Assembly (NCBI RefSeq): GCF_000876655.1 | Contig: NZ_JYCN01000022.1 | Location: 1-64,000, forward strand | Direction: 5' to 3' | DNA: 64,000 nt | Source of the DNA: Arthrobacter sp. SPG23 | GTDB taxonomy: Bacteria > Actinomycetota > Actinomycetes > Actinomycetales > Micrococcaceae | Shown: positions 54,705 through 63,654 of the stretch, piece by piece | Layout: each line of letters opens with the position of its first letter | Position numbering within the stretch: the first letter of the stretch is position 1 | The notes under the pieces: model-generated | The model's database searches: none | Seen by the model: only the letters and a program-made list of their open reading frames with translations | What the model was told of the DNA's origin: nothing | Program-made: the position numbers and the translations under genes

Positions 54705-56297
54705 GTGAACGATGCAGACAACACCTACACCGGTGAAACGACAGCAAACCAGCCCCTCGAAGAGCGCGTCAACAACCGCTCGCAGCGGCCCAGTTCCGAC
54801 GCCTTCAAGGCCTTCATGGCCAGCAACTGGGCGCCCTCGGCACAGGAGCTCCCGGACCGGGACGCCGTTGCCGATCACGCCGCCGCCCGGCGCCGGACCA
54901 TTTCCGGCCTGTTCAAAGGCGAACGCCTGGTAGTCCCTGCCGGGCCGCTGAAGGTCCGCTCCAATGACTGCGACTACCGTTTCCGCCCCCACTCGGGATT
55001 TGCCCACCTGACGGGCCTGGGCCTCGACCACGAGCCCGACGCTGTGCTCATTTTCGAACCGGTTGAAGAAGGAAAGGGCGACGACGGCGGGAACCACCGC
55101 GCCACTCTTTACTTCCGCCCCCTTGCCGGCCGGGACACCGAACAGTTCTATGCAGACTCCCGCTCGGGTGAATTCTGGATCGGCGCCCGCCCGACGCTGG
55201 CAGAATTCGAGCGCCGGCTGGGCCTCCCCACGGCTCCCATCGACGAGCTCGAACTGGCCATCACCAAGAACGTGGGCGCCCCCGAAATTGGCGGCATCTC
55301 CATCCGGCTGGTGCGCAAGGTGGATGAGAACATCGACGCATTGGTGGACACGGCCCGCTACAACACCGCCAAGGATCCGGACAACCTGGACCTGGGCGTG
55401 CTGGACGCCCTCGACGAGAAGCTCACCGAGGCCCTCTCCGAACTCCGTCTGCTCAAGGATGCGTGGGAAGTCGAGCAGATGAAGATCGCCGTGGCCGCCA
55501 CGGTGGAAGGTTTCACCGAAGTGGTCAAGGCCCTCCCCCGCGCCCTGACGCACCAGCGCGGCGAACGTGTGGTCGAGGGTGCCTTCTTTGCCCGTGCCCG
55601 GGAAGAGGGCAACGAGCTGGGCTACGACACCATCGCGGCCTCGGGCAACAACGCCACGGTGCTGCACTGGACGCGGAACACCGGAAAGGTCAACGCCGGC
55701 GAACTGCTGCTGCTGGACGCAGGCGTTGAGGCGGATTCCCTCTACACTGCGGACGTCACCCGCACCCTGCCCGCCAACGGCACGTTCACCGAGGTCCAGC
55801 GCAAGGTCTACGAGGCTGTCCTGGACGCCGCGGACGCCGGCTTCGCCGCGGCTCAGCCGGGCACCAAGTTCCGCGACATCCACACGGCCGCCACCACAGT
55901 CCTGGCCGAGCGGCTGGCCGAATGGGGCCTGCTGCCCGTCTCCGTCGAGGAAGCCATCAGCCCCGAGGGCCAGCAGCACCGCCGCTGGATGCCCCACGGC
56001 ACCAGCCACCACCTTGGCCTCGACGTGCACGACTGCGCCCAGGCCAAGCGCGAGCTCTACCTGGACGGCGTCCTCACCCCGGGCATGGTGTTCACCATCG
56101 AGCCGGGCCTGTACTTCAAGAACGAAGACCTCGCGATTCCGGCGGAATACCGCGGCATCGGCGTCCGGATCGAGGACGACATCCTGATGACGGCCGACGG
56201 CCCCGTCAACCTCAGCGCCGCCCTTCCCCGCAAGGCGGACGACGTCGAGGCCTGGATGGCGGGCATCTACCAGGAAGTCGAGCACCCGCAGCCGTAA
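54705..56297 (+). CDS. pepP: Xaa-Pro aminopeptidase (aminopeptidase P)
   Basis: 530 residues. Pita-bread metallopeptidase; ligands visible as Asp in LLLDAGVEADSLYTADVTRT, His in PHGTSHHLGLDVHD, Glu in FTIEPGLYF and GVRIEDDIL. N-terminal creatinase-like domain has FRPHSGFAHLTGL. Cleaves N-terminal residues before Pro. A 25-residue polar extension precedes the domain. GTG start at 54705, weak RBS. Followed by a strong terminator. Confidence 0.94.
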   Translation: MNDADNTYTGETTANQPLEERVNNRSQRPSSDAFKAFMASNWAPSAQELPDRDAVADHAAARRRTISGLFKGERLVVPAGPLKVRSNDCDYRFRPHSGFAHLTGLGLDHEPDAVLIFEPVEEGKGDDGGNHRATLYFRPLAGRDTEQFYADSRSGEFWIGARPTLAEFERRLGLPTAPIDELELAITKNVGAPEIGGISIRLVRKVDENIDALVDTARYNTAKDPDNLDLGVLDALDEKLTEALSELRLLKDAWEVEQMKIAVAATVEGFTEVVKALPRALTHQRGERVVEGAFFARAREEGNELGYDTIAASGNNATVLHWTRNTGKVNAGELLLLDAGVEADSLYTADVTRTLPANGTFTEVQRKVYEAVLDAADAGFAAAQPGTKFRDIHTAATTVLAERLAEWGLLPVSVEEAISPEGQQHRRWMPHGTSHHLGLDVHDCAQAKRELYLDGVLTPGMVFTIEPGLYFKNEDLAIPAEYRGIGVRIEDDILMTADGPVNLSAALPRKADDVEAWMAGIYQEVEHPQP

Positions 56298-56309
56298 GCT
56301 GCTTACACA

Positions 56310-56345
56310 AAGGCCTCCGTCCGGATTCTTCCGGACGGAGGCCTT
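56310..56345. terminator. Terminator between pepP and the general stress gene
   Basis: 15-bp perfect stem (56310-56324 with 56331-56345) with AA/TT at the base and 6-nt loop, between convergent genes. Confidence 0.85.
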
Positions 56346-56357
56346 GGTGTAGCGGGG

Positions 56358-57242
56358 CTAATGCTGGTTGCCGCCCTCGGCGGTTTCCTGCCTGGGAGCG
56401 TCCTCCTGTTTGGGGGCGTCGCTCACCCGGACACCGTACTGCGGCCGGCCGTCCGGGAGGTCCGGGTAGCGCACTGCGGGTGTTGGCACGGCCCGGTGCT
56501 GGCCCTGTTCACCGGCGGGGGCCTGCGGCCCGTGGCCCGCTGCGGGCGCAGCGTGCGCACCCGTGGACGGCTGGCTCCCGGCCTCTGGCGCTTTTTGGCC
56601 GTAAGGATCACTCCAGCCCGCGGGGCGCTGGGGACCGGATCCCTGCTGCGGGCCGTGCTCCGGCCCCTGCTGTTGGAACGGCTGGTTCTGGTAGCCCCCC
56701 TGACCGTAGGATGCGGCCCCGGCGGAGGCATCCGACGTGGTCATGGGCAGCTGCTGCAGCATGCGGCGGGCCTCATGGGATGCCTCAAAGGCCACGACGA
56801 CGTCGTAGTTGGTGGCCACCACCTGGCTCGTGGAGGTAAAGTCGCGCTTCCCCCGCTGCATGGCGTAGGTCACGATGCCGAAAAGCATAAAGAACGCCGC
56901 ACCCATGAGCACTGAGGTCACGATCGAGAAGTAGCCGCCGGTGGGCGAGAAGAAGGACAGCATGACGCCCACGAACAGGCCGAACCACATTCCGCTCAGT
57001 GCGCCCGACAAAGCGACCCGGGGGTAGCTCAGCCGGCCGGTGACGCGCTCAACCATCTTCAGGTCGTTACCCACGATGGACACCAGCTGGACGGGGAACT
57101 GCTGGTCTGCCAGGTAGTCCACCGCCTTTTGGGCGTCCAGGTAGGAGGAATACGAACCGACGGTGTCCCCGGCCGGAACCGTGCGGAACTCGTCCGGCCC
57201 GTTCGGGACACCGGCCTTGGGGGCACCAAAAATGTTTGACAT
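56358..57242 (-). CDS. General stress protein, YflT/Gsp17M-like membrane protein
   Basis: 294 residues. An N-terminal YflT-like domain (SSYLDAQKAVDYLADQQFPV and QLVSIVGNDLKMVERVTGRL), two membrane helices (residues ~80-125, MWFGLFVGVMLSFFSPT and TSVLMGAAFFMLFGIVTYAM), and a 125-residue Gln/Gly/Pro-rich C-terminal tail. The family is linked to general stress response in Firmicutes; role here is unproven. ATG at 57242 with GAGG one base upstream; an alternative in-frame ATG is at 57260. Confidence 0.85.
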   Translation of the reverse strand: MSNIFGAPKAGVPNGPDEFRTVPAGDTVGSYSSYLDAQKAVDYLADQQFPVQLVSIVGNDLKMVERVTGRLSYPRVALSGALSGMWFGLFVGVMLSFFSPTGGYFSIVTSVLMGAAFFMLFGIVTYAMQRGKRDFTSTSQVVATNYDVVVAFEASHEARRMLQQLPMTTSDASAGAASYGQGGYQNQPFQQQGPEHGPQQGSGPQRPAGWSDPYGQKAPEAGSQPSTGAHAAPAAGHGPQAPAGEQGQHRAVPTPAVRYPDLPDGRPQYGVRVSDAPKQEDAPRQETAEGGNQH

Positions 57243-57306
57243 ACCTCTATTCTTGCCCATCCGGCTGTGAGCGGGCTGAAATTCAGCTAAAAGAGAGCAG
57301 ACTCGG

Positions 57307-57312
57307 TAGCCT
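57307..57312 (+). promoter_or_regulatory. Possible -10 of the MgtE_N/CBS gene
   Basis: TAGCCT, 6 nt before the GTG at 57319, which lacks a ribosome-binding site. Fits a leaderless start. Confidence 0.35.
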
Positions 57313-57318
57313 GTAGTG

Positions 57319-58602
57319 GTGAGCACAAATATTTCGCGGGTGTTTGTTGCGCGCCTCCTCGGACTGGATGTTTTCGACCCCCTGGGCGACCGTCTCGGCA
57401 GGCTGCGCGACGTCGTCGTGCTCTCCCGCGGCACCCGGGGCGCCCCGCACGTGGTAGGCATCGTCGTGGAAGTACCCGGCAAGAAGCGCGTCTTCGTGCC
57501 GATGACCCGAATCACCTCAATCGACCAGACCCAGATCATCTGCACGGGCCTGGTCAATTTGCGCCGCTTCGAACAGCGCGGCGCGGAAACCCTCGTGGTG
57601 GCTGAGATGTTCGACCGCCGCGTGACCCTCGCCGATGGCAGCGGCGACGCCACCATCGAGGACATCGCGATGGACAAGCACCGTTCCGGCGACTGGTTTG
57701 TCAGCAAGCTTTTCGTCCGCCGCGGCCACTCCCTCTCCCCGTTGAGCCGGCTGCGCCGCAACGAGACCATGATCATCGACTGGGCAGACGCGCAGCAGGG
57801 CGCCAAGACGGAGCCGCAGGCCGCCACCCAGTTCGTCGCCACCCACGAGGACCTGAAGCCTGCCGACTTCGCCGAGGCCCTCCAGGAAATGAGCGATAAG
57901 CGCCGCTTCGAGGTCGCCAGCGAACTCCAGGACGAGCGCCTGGCCGATGTCCTCCAGGAGATGCCCGAAGGTGACCAGGTGGAAATCCTCTCCGCCCTCG
58001 ACGTCAACCGCGCCGCCGACGTGCTGGAGGAAATGGACCCGGACGACGCCGCCGACCTCCTCGCCGAACTCCCCAGCGCCCAGGCGGAGGAACTGCTCCA
58101 GCTCATGGAACCCGAGGGTGCCGAAGACGTCCGCCGCCTACTGGAGTACGACGAGGACACCGCCGGCGGTCTGATGACCCCGGTCCCGGTCATCCTCCCG
58201 CCAGAGGCCACCGTCGCCGAGGCCCTCGCCCACGTCCGCCGCGAGGAACTCTCCCCTGCCCTGGCCTCGTCGATCTTCATTGCCCGGCCTCCGCTGGAGA
58301 CGCCGACCGGCCGTTTCCTCGGCGTCGTCCACATCCAGCAGCTGCTGCGCTACCCGCCGCCGGAACCGCTGGGCAACCTCGTGGACAAAACCCTGGAACC
58401 GGTCTCGGACCAGGCGCACATCAGCGAGGTGGCTCGTACCCTGGCCACCTACAACCTCAACTCGCTCCCCGTGGTAAACAGCGACGGTCGGCTTGTGGGG
58501 GCGGTGACTGTTGATGACGTGTTGGATCACCTACTCCCGGATGACTGGCGCGCCCACGAGGACGACGCCCCGATAAGGAAGCTTGGAGGCCGCGTTGGCT
58601 GA
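57319..58602 (+). CDS. PRC-barrel/MgtE_N/CBS-domain protein without a channel
   Basis: 427 residues, soluble. N-terminal PRC-barrel-like part (DVFDPLGDRLGRLRDVVVLS, repeated pattern near residue 90), then the MgtE N-terminal repeat region (LQEMSDKRRFEVASELQDER, EEMDPDDAADLLAELPSAQA) and a CBS pair (TAGGLMTPVPVILPPEATVA and VARTLATYNLNSLPVVNSDG). In MgtE transporters these domains sense Mg and gate a membrane channel, but no membrane segment is present here. It is cotranscribed with a DUF1003 membrane protein that overlaps it by 8 bp. GTG 57319 is preferred to 57316. Confidence 0.88.
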   Translation: MSTNISRVFVARLLGLDVFDPLGDRLGRLRDVVVLSRGTRGAPHVVGIVVEVPGKKRVFVPMTRITSIDQTQIICTGLVNLRRFEQRGAETLVVAEMFDRRVTLADGSGDATIEDIAMDKHRSGDWFVSKLFVRRGHSLSPLSRLRRNETMIIDWADAQQGAKTEPQAATQFVATHEDLKPADFAEALQEMSDKRRFEVASELQDERLADVLQEMPEGDQVEILSALDVNRAADVLEEMDPDDAADLLAELPSAQAEELLQLMEPEGAEDVRRLLEYDEDTAGGLMTPVPVILPPEATVAEALAHVRREELSPALASSIFIARPPLETPTGRFLGVVHIQQLLRYPPPEPLGNLVDKTLEPVSDQAHISEVARTLATYNLNSLPVVNSDGRLVGAVTVDDVLDHLLPDDWRAHEDDAPIRKLGGRVG

Positions 58603-59305
58603 TAACAGCACACCCAGAACCTCCACTGCCCGGCCGGGCGGTAAGGGCGGCGGCAAAGGCGGCCTCGACACGCCCCTCAGCGGCCGTCAGCGCATCCTGC
58701 CTAATTTCCGGCCTGACCCGGACGCCTTCGGCCATGCCACCGAGGGCTTTGCCCGCTTCATGGGCACGCCGCAGTTCCTGCTCTACATGACGGTGTTTTG
58801 TGTGTTCTGGCTGGGCTGGAACACCTGGGCCCCGGTTGAATGGCAGTTTGATTCACGGGCACTCGGCTTCACGCTGCTGACCCTGATGCTGTCCCTCCAG
58901 GCCTCCTACGCCGCTCCGCTGCTGCTGCTCGCGCAGAACCGCCAGGATGACAGGGACAAGGTCTCGCTCCAGCAGGACCGCCAGCGCGCCGAGCGGAACC
59001 TCTCGGATACCGAGTACCTCACCAGGGAACTGGCGTCGCTGCGCATCGCACTGCGCGAAGTTGCCACCCGTGACTACGTCCGTGCCGAACTTCGCAGCCT
59101 CCTGGAGGACATGCTGGAGGCGCAGGAAGAACTCCGCACGCATGACCCGTCCGGTGCCGGCAGCCACGAGTCGCCCAAGGACAAGGTCAAGGAGCGGCTG
59201 AAGGAACGGCGCGACAAGCAGCGCAACCCGCGGACCCAGCAGATCCCCAGGGTCAGGCCGGAACATCCCGGATACCCTGCGCACCTAAATACCCCCGAAA
59301 GCTGA
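58595..59305 (+). CDS. DUF1003 family membrane protein
   Basis: 236 residues. Two membrane helices (FLLYMTVFCVFWLGWNTW and LGFTLLTLMLSLQASYAAPL) followed by the DUF1003 signature AQNRQDDRDKVSLQQDRQR and a long charged coiled coil. TTG start at 58595 with GGAGG 5 nt upstream, overlapping the preceding gene by 8 bp. Function unknown. Confidence 0.9.
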   Translation: MADNSTPRTSTARPGGKGGGKGGLDTPLSGRQRILPNFRPDPDAFGHATEGFARFMGTPQFLLYMTVFCVFWLGWNTWAPVEWQFDSRALGFTLLTLMLSLQASYAAPLLLLAQNRQDDRDKVSLQQDRQRAERNLSDTEYLTRELASLRIALREVATRDYVRAELRSLLEDMLEAQEELRTHDPSGAGSHESPKDKVKERLKERRDKQRNPRTQQIPRVRPEHPGYPAHLNTPES

Positions 59306-59316
59306 GCACCGACCGT

Positions 59317-60444
59317 ATGAGCACCCCCCTGGCGCAGGCACTGGACGCTGCACTGGCCACTGTCATCGATCCCGAACTGCGCCGCCCCATCACCGAACTC
59401 GGCATGGTGGAGTCGGTGGATATCACCGACGACGGCCGGGTCCGGCTCGTTGTGCTGCTCACCATTGCGGGCTGCCCGCTTCGCGGCACCATCACCGCGG
59501 ACTCAACGGCCGCCCTGTCCGCGGTCCCCGGAGTGACCGCGGTCGCCGTCGAGCTTAAAGTCATGACGCAGGAGCAGCGGGACGCCTTGAAAGAGCAGCT
59601 CCGCGGACCCGGCGGCCAGCGCGGGATTCCGTTCAACCAGCCCGGTTCACTCACCAAGGTCTTTGCCGTGGCCAGCGGCAAGGGCGGAGTGGGCAAGTCC
59701 TCCGTGACGGTCAACCTCGCCTGCGCCATGGCTGCCCAGGGCCTGCGCGTCGGCATCATCGACGCAGACGTGTACGGCTTCTCGGTCCCGGCCCTGATGG
59801 GCATCGACCAGGCCCCCACCCGTGTGGACGACATGATCCTGCCGCCGGTGGCGTACGGCGTGAAAGTTATCTCCATCGGCATGTTCGTCAAGGGCAACCA
59901 GCCGGTGGCGTGGCGCGGGCCCATGCTTCACCGGGCCCTTGAGCAGTTCCTCACCGACGTCTACTTCGGCGACCTGGACGCCCTTCTCCTTGACCTTCCG
60001 CCGGGCACCGGCGACATCGCCATTTCCGTGGCGCAGCTGCTTCCGAAAGCAGAGATCCTGGTGGTCACCACGCCGCAAACCGCCGCCGCCGACGTCGCCG
60101 AGCGGGCGGGTGCCATCGCCATGCAGACGGGTCAGTCCGTGGCAGGGATCGTGGAGAACATGTCCTACCTGGAAATGCCCGACGGCGGCAGGATGGAACT
60201 GTTTGGCAGCGGCGGCGGCGCTGTCCTCGCCGAGCGGCTGACCGCAACGGTCGGGTCCGACGTCCCGCTACTGGGCCAGGTGCCCCTGGACATCCTGCTC
60301 CGCGAGGGCGGTGACGCCGGCCGGCCGATCGTGCTGGGCCGGCCTGAGACTCCTGCAGCCAAGGCACTGACGGAAATTGCGGGGAAGCTCGCGGCAAGGC
60401 CGCGTGGGCTGACGGGAATGAAGCTGGGCCTGCAGCCCCGGTAA
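59317..60444 (+). CDS. mrp: Mrp/ApbC family iron-sulfur cluster carrier ATPase
   Basis: 375 residues. N-terminal MIP18/DUF59 domain (ELGMVESVDITDDGRVRLVV), then deviant Walker A VASGKGGVGKSSVTVNLA, IIDADVYGFSVPALMGI, LLLDLPPGTGDIAISV. The central CxxC of the strict Nbp35 type is not seen, as in many bacterial Mrp. Ends at a TAA embedded in an intergenic repeat. Convergent with tatB. Confidence 0.94.
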   Translation: MSTPLAQALDAALATVIDPELRRPITELGMVESVDITDDGRVRLVVLLTIAGCPLRGTITADSTAALSAVPGVTAVAVELKVMTQEQRDALKEQLRGPGGQRGIPFNQPGSLTKVFAVASGKGGVGKSSVTVNLACAMAAQGLRVGIIDADVYGFSVPALMGIDQAPTRVDDMILPPVAYGVKVISIGMFVKGNQPVAWRGPMLHRALEQFLTDVYFGDLDALLLDLPPGTGDIAISVAQLLPKAEILVVTTPQTAAADVAERAGAIAMQTGQSVAGIVENMSYLEMPDGGRMELFGSGGGAVLAERLTATVGSDVPLLGQVPLDILLREGGDAGRPIVLGRPETPAAKALTEIAGKLAARPRGLTGMKLGLQPR

Positions 60445-60484
60445 TTGAGCCGTCAGCCCCGGTGATTGAGCCTGCCGAAACCGG
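60433..60484. repeat. Tandem CCCCGGTRATTGAGCC repeat (REP-like)
   Basis: Two 21-bp-period units (60433-60451 and 60454-60472), one mismatch in 19 bp, the second continuing as a CCGGT...AACCGG dyad to 60484. It includes the mrp stop codon and ends against the tatB stop, between convergent genes. Confidence 0.7.
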
Positions 60485-60486
60485 GC

Positions 60487-60888
60487 CTAGGTGGCCTCGG
60501 TGTCGAACGGTGCCCGCTCGCCGTCGGCCAGCCGTTCAATAACGCGTGCCGGGCGCTCCTCCGCGTAGGACGCGGCCGAGGCCGAGGCGACGGCCGCAAC
60601 CGCTGCGGGCGCCCCGGCGCTGACGGGCTTGGTGTCGTCGTCGAGCAGGGCTTCCTTGATAATCCGGCGGGGATCGTACTGGCGCGGGTCGTATTTCTTC
60701 CAGTCAACCTCGTCGATGTCGATCCCGACTTCGTCCTTGATCTGTTCCCGGGCGCCGGACGCCATCCGCCGGACTTCCTTGACCAGGTTCGCCAGCTTCT
60801 GGGTGTATTCGGGCAGCCGGCTGGGGCCGATCACCAGGACGCCGATGATCAGCAGAAGAAGAAATTCCGGACCGTTGATTCCAAACAC
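60487..60888 (-). CDS. tatB: Sec-independent translocase TatB
   Basis: 133 residues. TatA/B fold: FGINGPEFLLLLIIGVLVIG membrane helix, the Gly-Pro hinge (VIGPSRLPEYTQKL), an amphipathic helix, and a long charged tail, longer than TatA. Recognises twin-arginine substrates with TatC. Context fits mycobacterial tatB. GTG start at 60888, weak RBS. 81 bp after the anti-sigma gene. Confidence 0.9.
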   Translation of the reverse strand: MFGINGPEFLLLLIIGVLVIGPSRLPEYTQKLANLVKEVRRMASGAREQIKDEVGIDIDEVDWKKYDPRQYDPRRIIKEALLDDDTKPVSAGAPAAVAAVASASAASYAEERPARVIERLADGERAPFDTEAT

Positions 60889-60969
60889 CCTAGGAAGATT
60901 ACCCTCTCCGGCACACTGGTGACGATTCTGACGCGGACCACAGCACGCCGCCCCCGGCGGGCTGGCAGC

Positions 60970-62037
60970 TCATGGCGTGAGCAGCTCGATCATGCGGCCC
61001 AGTCCGCGCTGCAGCCTCGCGGTCAGCTCTTCCGGAGCCGCGGCGGCAGTTCCGGCCGCTGCGTCCCTTGCGGGCTCCTCGATGGCGCGCACGGGCTTCA
61101 CGGAACCCGTGCGGACCAGCTCTGCCACGCCGTCGTCCGCCGTGTCAGCGGGCAAATCCGAAATGTAGGTGAACGTCACACCCGGTGCCTGGTAAATGGC
61201 CCGCCACGGCGCCGCAGCGTTGATCCACAGTGCCCCGCCTGCGGAAGCGCCGGCAGCGCCGTCGGGCGCAGGCACGAACCCGTCGTCCGCGGCAGGACGG
61301 CCTGTCAGGATATTCGTGGGCGAGGACGCCGGCACCGCCGATGATTCAGCGCCCACTGCGTCCGGCTGCGGATGCTGTTCCAGGACGGTGGCAAAGTGCT
61401 TTCCGTCGGTAAGCCTCAGCTCCAGGACGCCCTGCCCCGCCACCGCTTCACGGCGGGCCCACAGCATGTGGAAGCCCATGTCCCGGAGCTCCGGGCATGA
61501 CCATCCCTGCGCGCGGAGCCCCTCAAGGTCGGCGCTTGTCAGCATGCCGGCGGCCCCCAGGGACGCGGAGCCGGTCGACGACTGCAGCCCGAACGTGGTT
61601 TCCTCCTGCTGAACCGACGCTACGGGGGCTCCCTGTGCCACGGGCTGAGGGTCTCCGGCCATGAAATAAGCGGCTGCGGTGACTACGCCTGCCGCGGCAA
61701 CGGCTCCGCCGGCTGCGAGGCCCAGCAGCCTCAGCGGCTGCGGCCCCGGGGCGCCGGCACCGGCTGCGTGCCAGGCCGCGGTGTTTCCGCCCGGCCCCGC
61801 GGGCGCGCTGGCGAGTTGCTGGGTCCGGGCCAGCAGCCTGGCCGTGAAGTCGTCGCTCGCCGCGGGGATCGAGGCGCGGCGCATGCGTTCAAGATACTGG
61901 CGCTCACGCCACTGCAGGGACGTGCATTCGGGGCAGGACTTAATGTGGTTGGCACTGCGGCCGCGCTTGCTGCGCGGCAGAAGTCCGCGCGTACAGCTGC
62001 CTCCAAGGCCACGCAGCAGGTTTATCAGCTGACCCAT
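60970..62037 (-). CDS. rseA: Anti-sigma factor, RseA-like with extended C-terminus
   Basis: 355 residues. N-terminal zinc anti-sigma (ZAS) motif HIKSCPECTSLQ (H-x3-C-x2-C), a membrane helix near residues 100-125 (GLAAGGAVAAAGVVTAAAYF), and a ~230-residue extracytoplasmic part (GMLTSADLEGLRAQGWSCPE, GVLELRLTDGKHFATVL). It is probably co-expressed with sigE, starting 8 nt after it, and should hold SigE inactive. Mycobacterial RseA is much shorter; the sensor-like domain is unusual. Symbol by context. Confidence 0.82.
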   Translation of the reverse strand: MGQLINLLRGLGGSCTRGLLPRSKRGRSANHIKSCPECTSLQWRERQYLERMRRASIPAASDDFTARLLARTQQLASAPAGPGGNTAAWHAAGAGAPGPQPLRLLGLAAGGAVAAAGVVTAAAYFMAGDPQPVAQGAPVASVQQEETTFGLQSSTGSASLGAAGMLTSADLEGLRAQGWSCPELRDMGFHMLWARREAVAGQGVLELRLTDGKHFATVLEQHPQPDAVGAESSAVPASSPTNILTGRPAADDGFVPAPDGAAGASAGGALWINAAAPWRAIYQAPGVTFTYISDLPADTADDGVAELVRTGSVKPVRAIEEPARDAAAGTAAAAPEELTARLQRGLGRMIELLTP

Positions 62038-62045
62038 GGAGCCGA

Positions 62046-62675
62046 TCAGAGGATGCCGGCGATGCGCGGCAGTTTGAGCCGCGGCTTGAGGGACTGCCTG
62101 GTGCGGGGATCACGGTGCGCCAGCTTTTCCCGGAGCATGGTGCGCCCGCGGTGGATGCGGGACCGCACGGTTCCGAGTTTGACGCCCAACGCCTCGGCCA
62201 CCTCGTCATAGGACAGGCCTTCGAGGTCGCAAAGTACGACGGCGGCCCGGAAGTCCGGGGGCAGTTCCTCCAGGGCCGCCTGCACGTCGAGGTCCAGGTT
62301 GTTGAATTCGAAGCTCTGTTCCGGGCCGGGTTCGCGGCCGGGCAGCCGCGATTCGGCGTCTTCCGCGAGGGCGTCGAAGCGGATGCGGCTCTTGCGGCGG
62401 GCCTGGTCCAGGAAGAGGTTGGTGGTGATCCGGTGCAGCCAGCCGTCCAGGGTGCCGGGCTTGAAGTTCTCCAGCGACCGGAAGACGCGGACGAACACCT
62501 CCTGGGTGAGGTCTTCGGCGTCGTACTTGTTGCCGGTCAAACGGTAGGCAAGGCGGTAGACCTTGGCGGAGTGGTTCGTGACCACTTCCTCCCAGGTTGG
62601 CCTGACCCACTCGGCTTCTGACTGGGCCACTGAATCTTCAATTGCCGGGACAGGTGCCACAACTGATGCTGACAT
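62046..62675 (-). CDS. sigE: ECF RNA polymerase sigma factor SigE
   Basis: 209 residues. Sigma70 region 2 ([39 protein letters not shown]) and region 4 ([40 protein letters not shown]). Extracytoplasmic stress sigma of the SigE type, paired with the ZAS anti-sigma gene. Starts with GGGGAG 6 nt before ATG 62675. Confidence 0.93.
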   Translation of the reverse strand: MSASVVAPVPAIEDSVAQSEAEWVRPTWEEVVTNHSAKVYRLAYRLTGNKYDAEDLTQEVFVRVFRSLENFKPGTLDGWLHRITTNLFLDQARRKSRIRFDALAEDAESRLPGREPGPEQSFEFNNLDLDVQAALEELPPDFRAAVVLCDLEGLSYDEVAEALGVKLGTVRSRIHRGRTMLREKLAHRDPRTRQSLKPRLKLPRIAGIL

Positions 62676-62976
62676 CGTCCACTCCCCTCGTGGATGGTAC
62701 TAACGCCTGAATGGTGCTGACACCAGTACTTCGGCGCCGATCACCTCCTGGATGAGCGGATAATCATCATTTCAAAGTTGGCTGGGAATTTCCTGACTTT
62801 CCCGGGGCTTCAGCCTTGGGCGGAAACATGCCTCCCATGCCGGCGGACCGGAAACGGTGGTTCCTGTCACATCGGGCCGGAGCCACAGGCCGCCCGGCCG
62901 TCACCTCCGGGCCCGGCACCCCCGGACACAGTACGCTGTTAGGAACAATCCCCTGCCGCCCAGAAAGCGAATCCTC
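62676..62976. other. Divergent intergenic region between sigE and the O-methyltransferase
   Basis: 301 bp with both promoters. I could not pick a convincing SigE-type (GGAAC/GTT) pair by eye. An A+T-richer patch with TTTGAA at 62762-62785 may hold the sigE promoter. No gene seen. Confidence 0.4.
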
Positions 62977-63609
62977 ATGAGCGCCGATAAGTCCACGAGC
63001 TGGTCCTATGCAGAAGATCTGCCTGCCGAGGATGAAGTATTGCTGCATGCTCGGGAGCGTTCCTTTGAACTGGGCGTGACCCCGGTCGGACCGGGCGTCG
63101 GAGCGGTGCTGACCGTACTGGCGGCAGCTTCGAAAGCACAGACAGCGGTGGAAATCGGCACGGGCGCCGGCGTGTCCGGTGTCTGCCTGCTCCGCGGCCT
63201 CGGCCCCCAGGCGGTCCTGACCACCATCGACGTGGACGTGGAACACCTCAGGGCGGCACGGGAGGCATTCCAGGAAGCCGGAAGCCCTGCCAACCGCACG
63301 CGCACCATTTCCGGCCGTGCCGGCGACGTGCTGCCGCGGCTGACCGACGGCGCCTACGACCTTGTGTTCATCGACGCGGACAAGCCGGGCATCCCGGGCT
63401 ATGTAGAGCAGGCCATCCGCCTGTTGAAGCGCGGGGGCCTGCTGATCATCAACGACGCCCTCGACAAGGACCGTGTGGCCAACCCGGCGGCCCGGGATTC
63501 AACCACGGTGGTTCTTCGCCAGGTGGGCAAGGCAATCCGCGACGACGAACGGCTGGCCTCGGCCATGCTGCCCACCGGTGACGGTTTGTTGGTAGCGGTC
63601 AAGAAATAA
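62977..63609 (+). CDS. SAM-dependent O-methyltransferase
   Basis: 210 residues, class I Rossmann methyltransferase of the caffeoyl-CoA type: AVEIGTGAGVSGVCLLRGL, LTTIDVDVEHLRAAREAF, LVFIDADKPGIPGYVEQAI, LLIINDALDKDRVANPA. ATG 62977 fits the family start (longer in-frame reading is upstream intergenic). Divergent from sigE, as Rv1220c is from mycobacterial sigE. Substrate unknown. Confidence 0.92.
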   Translation: MSADKSTSWSYAEDLPAEDEVLLHARERSFELGVTPVGPGVGAVLTVLAAASKAQTAVEIGTGAGVSGVCLLRGLGPQAVLTTIDVDVEHLRAAREAFQEAGSPANRTRTISGRAGDVLPRLTDGAYDLVFIDADKPGIPGYVEQAIRLLKRGGLLIINDALDKDRVANPAARDSTTVVLRQVGKAIRDDERLASAMLPTGDGLLVAVKK

Positions 63610-63645
63610 GGAAGGACCCGCAGCCATACGGCTGCGGGCCCTTCC
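63610..63645. terminator. Terminator between the O-methyltransferase and DUF3117 genes
   Basis: GGAAGG/CCTTCC and CCCGCAGCC/GGCTGCGGG stems separated by one mismatch (63610-63625 with 63630-63645), tetraloop ATAC. Confidence 0.85.
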
Positions 63646-63654
63646 CGAGCAAAT

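Noticed and set aside
54585..56285. 566-codon minus-strand open frame
   Set aside because: Antisense shadow of pepP, whose catalytic motifs are intact.
57243..58334. Long in-frame N-terminal extension of the general stress protein on the minus strand
   Set aside because: It is antisense to the well-supported MgtE_N/CBS gene and has Arg/Ser-rich composition typical of a shadow frame.
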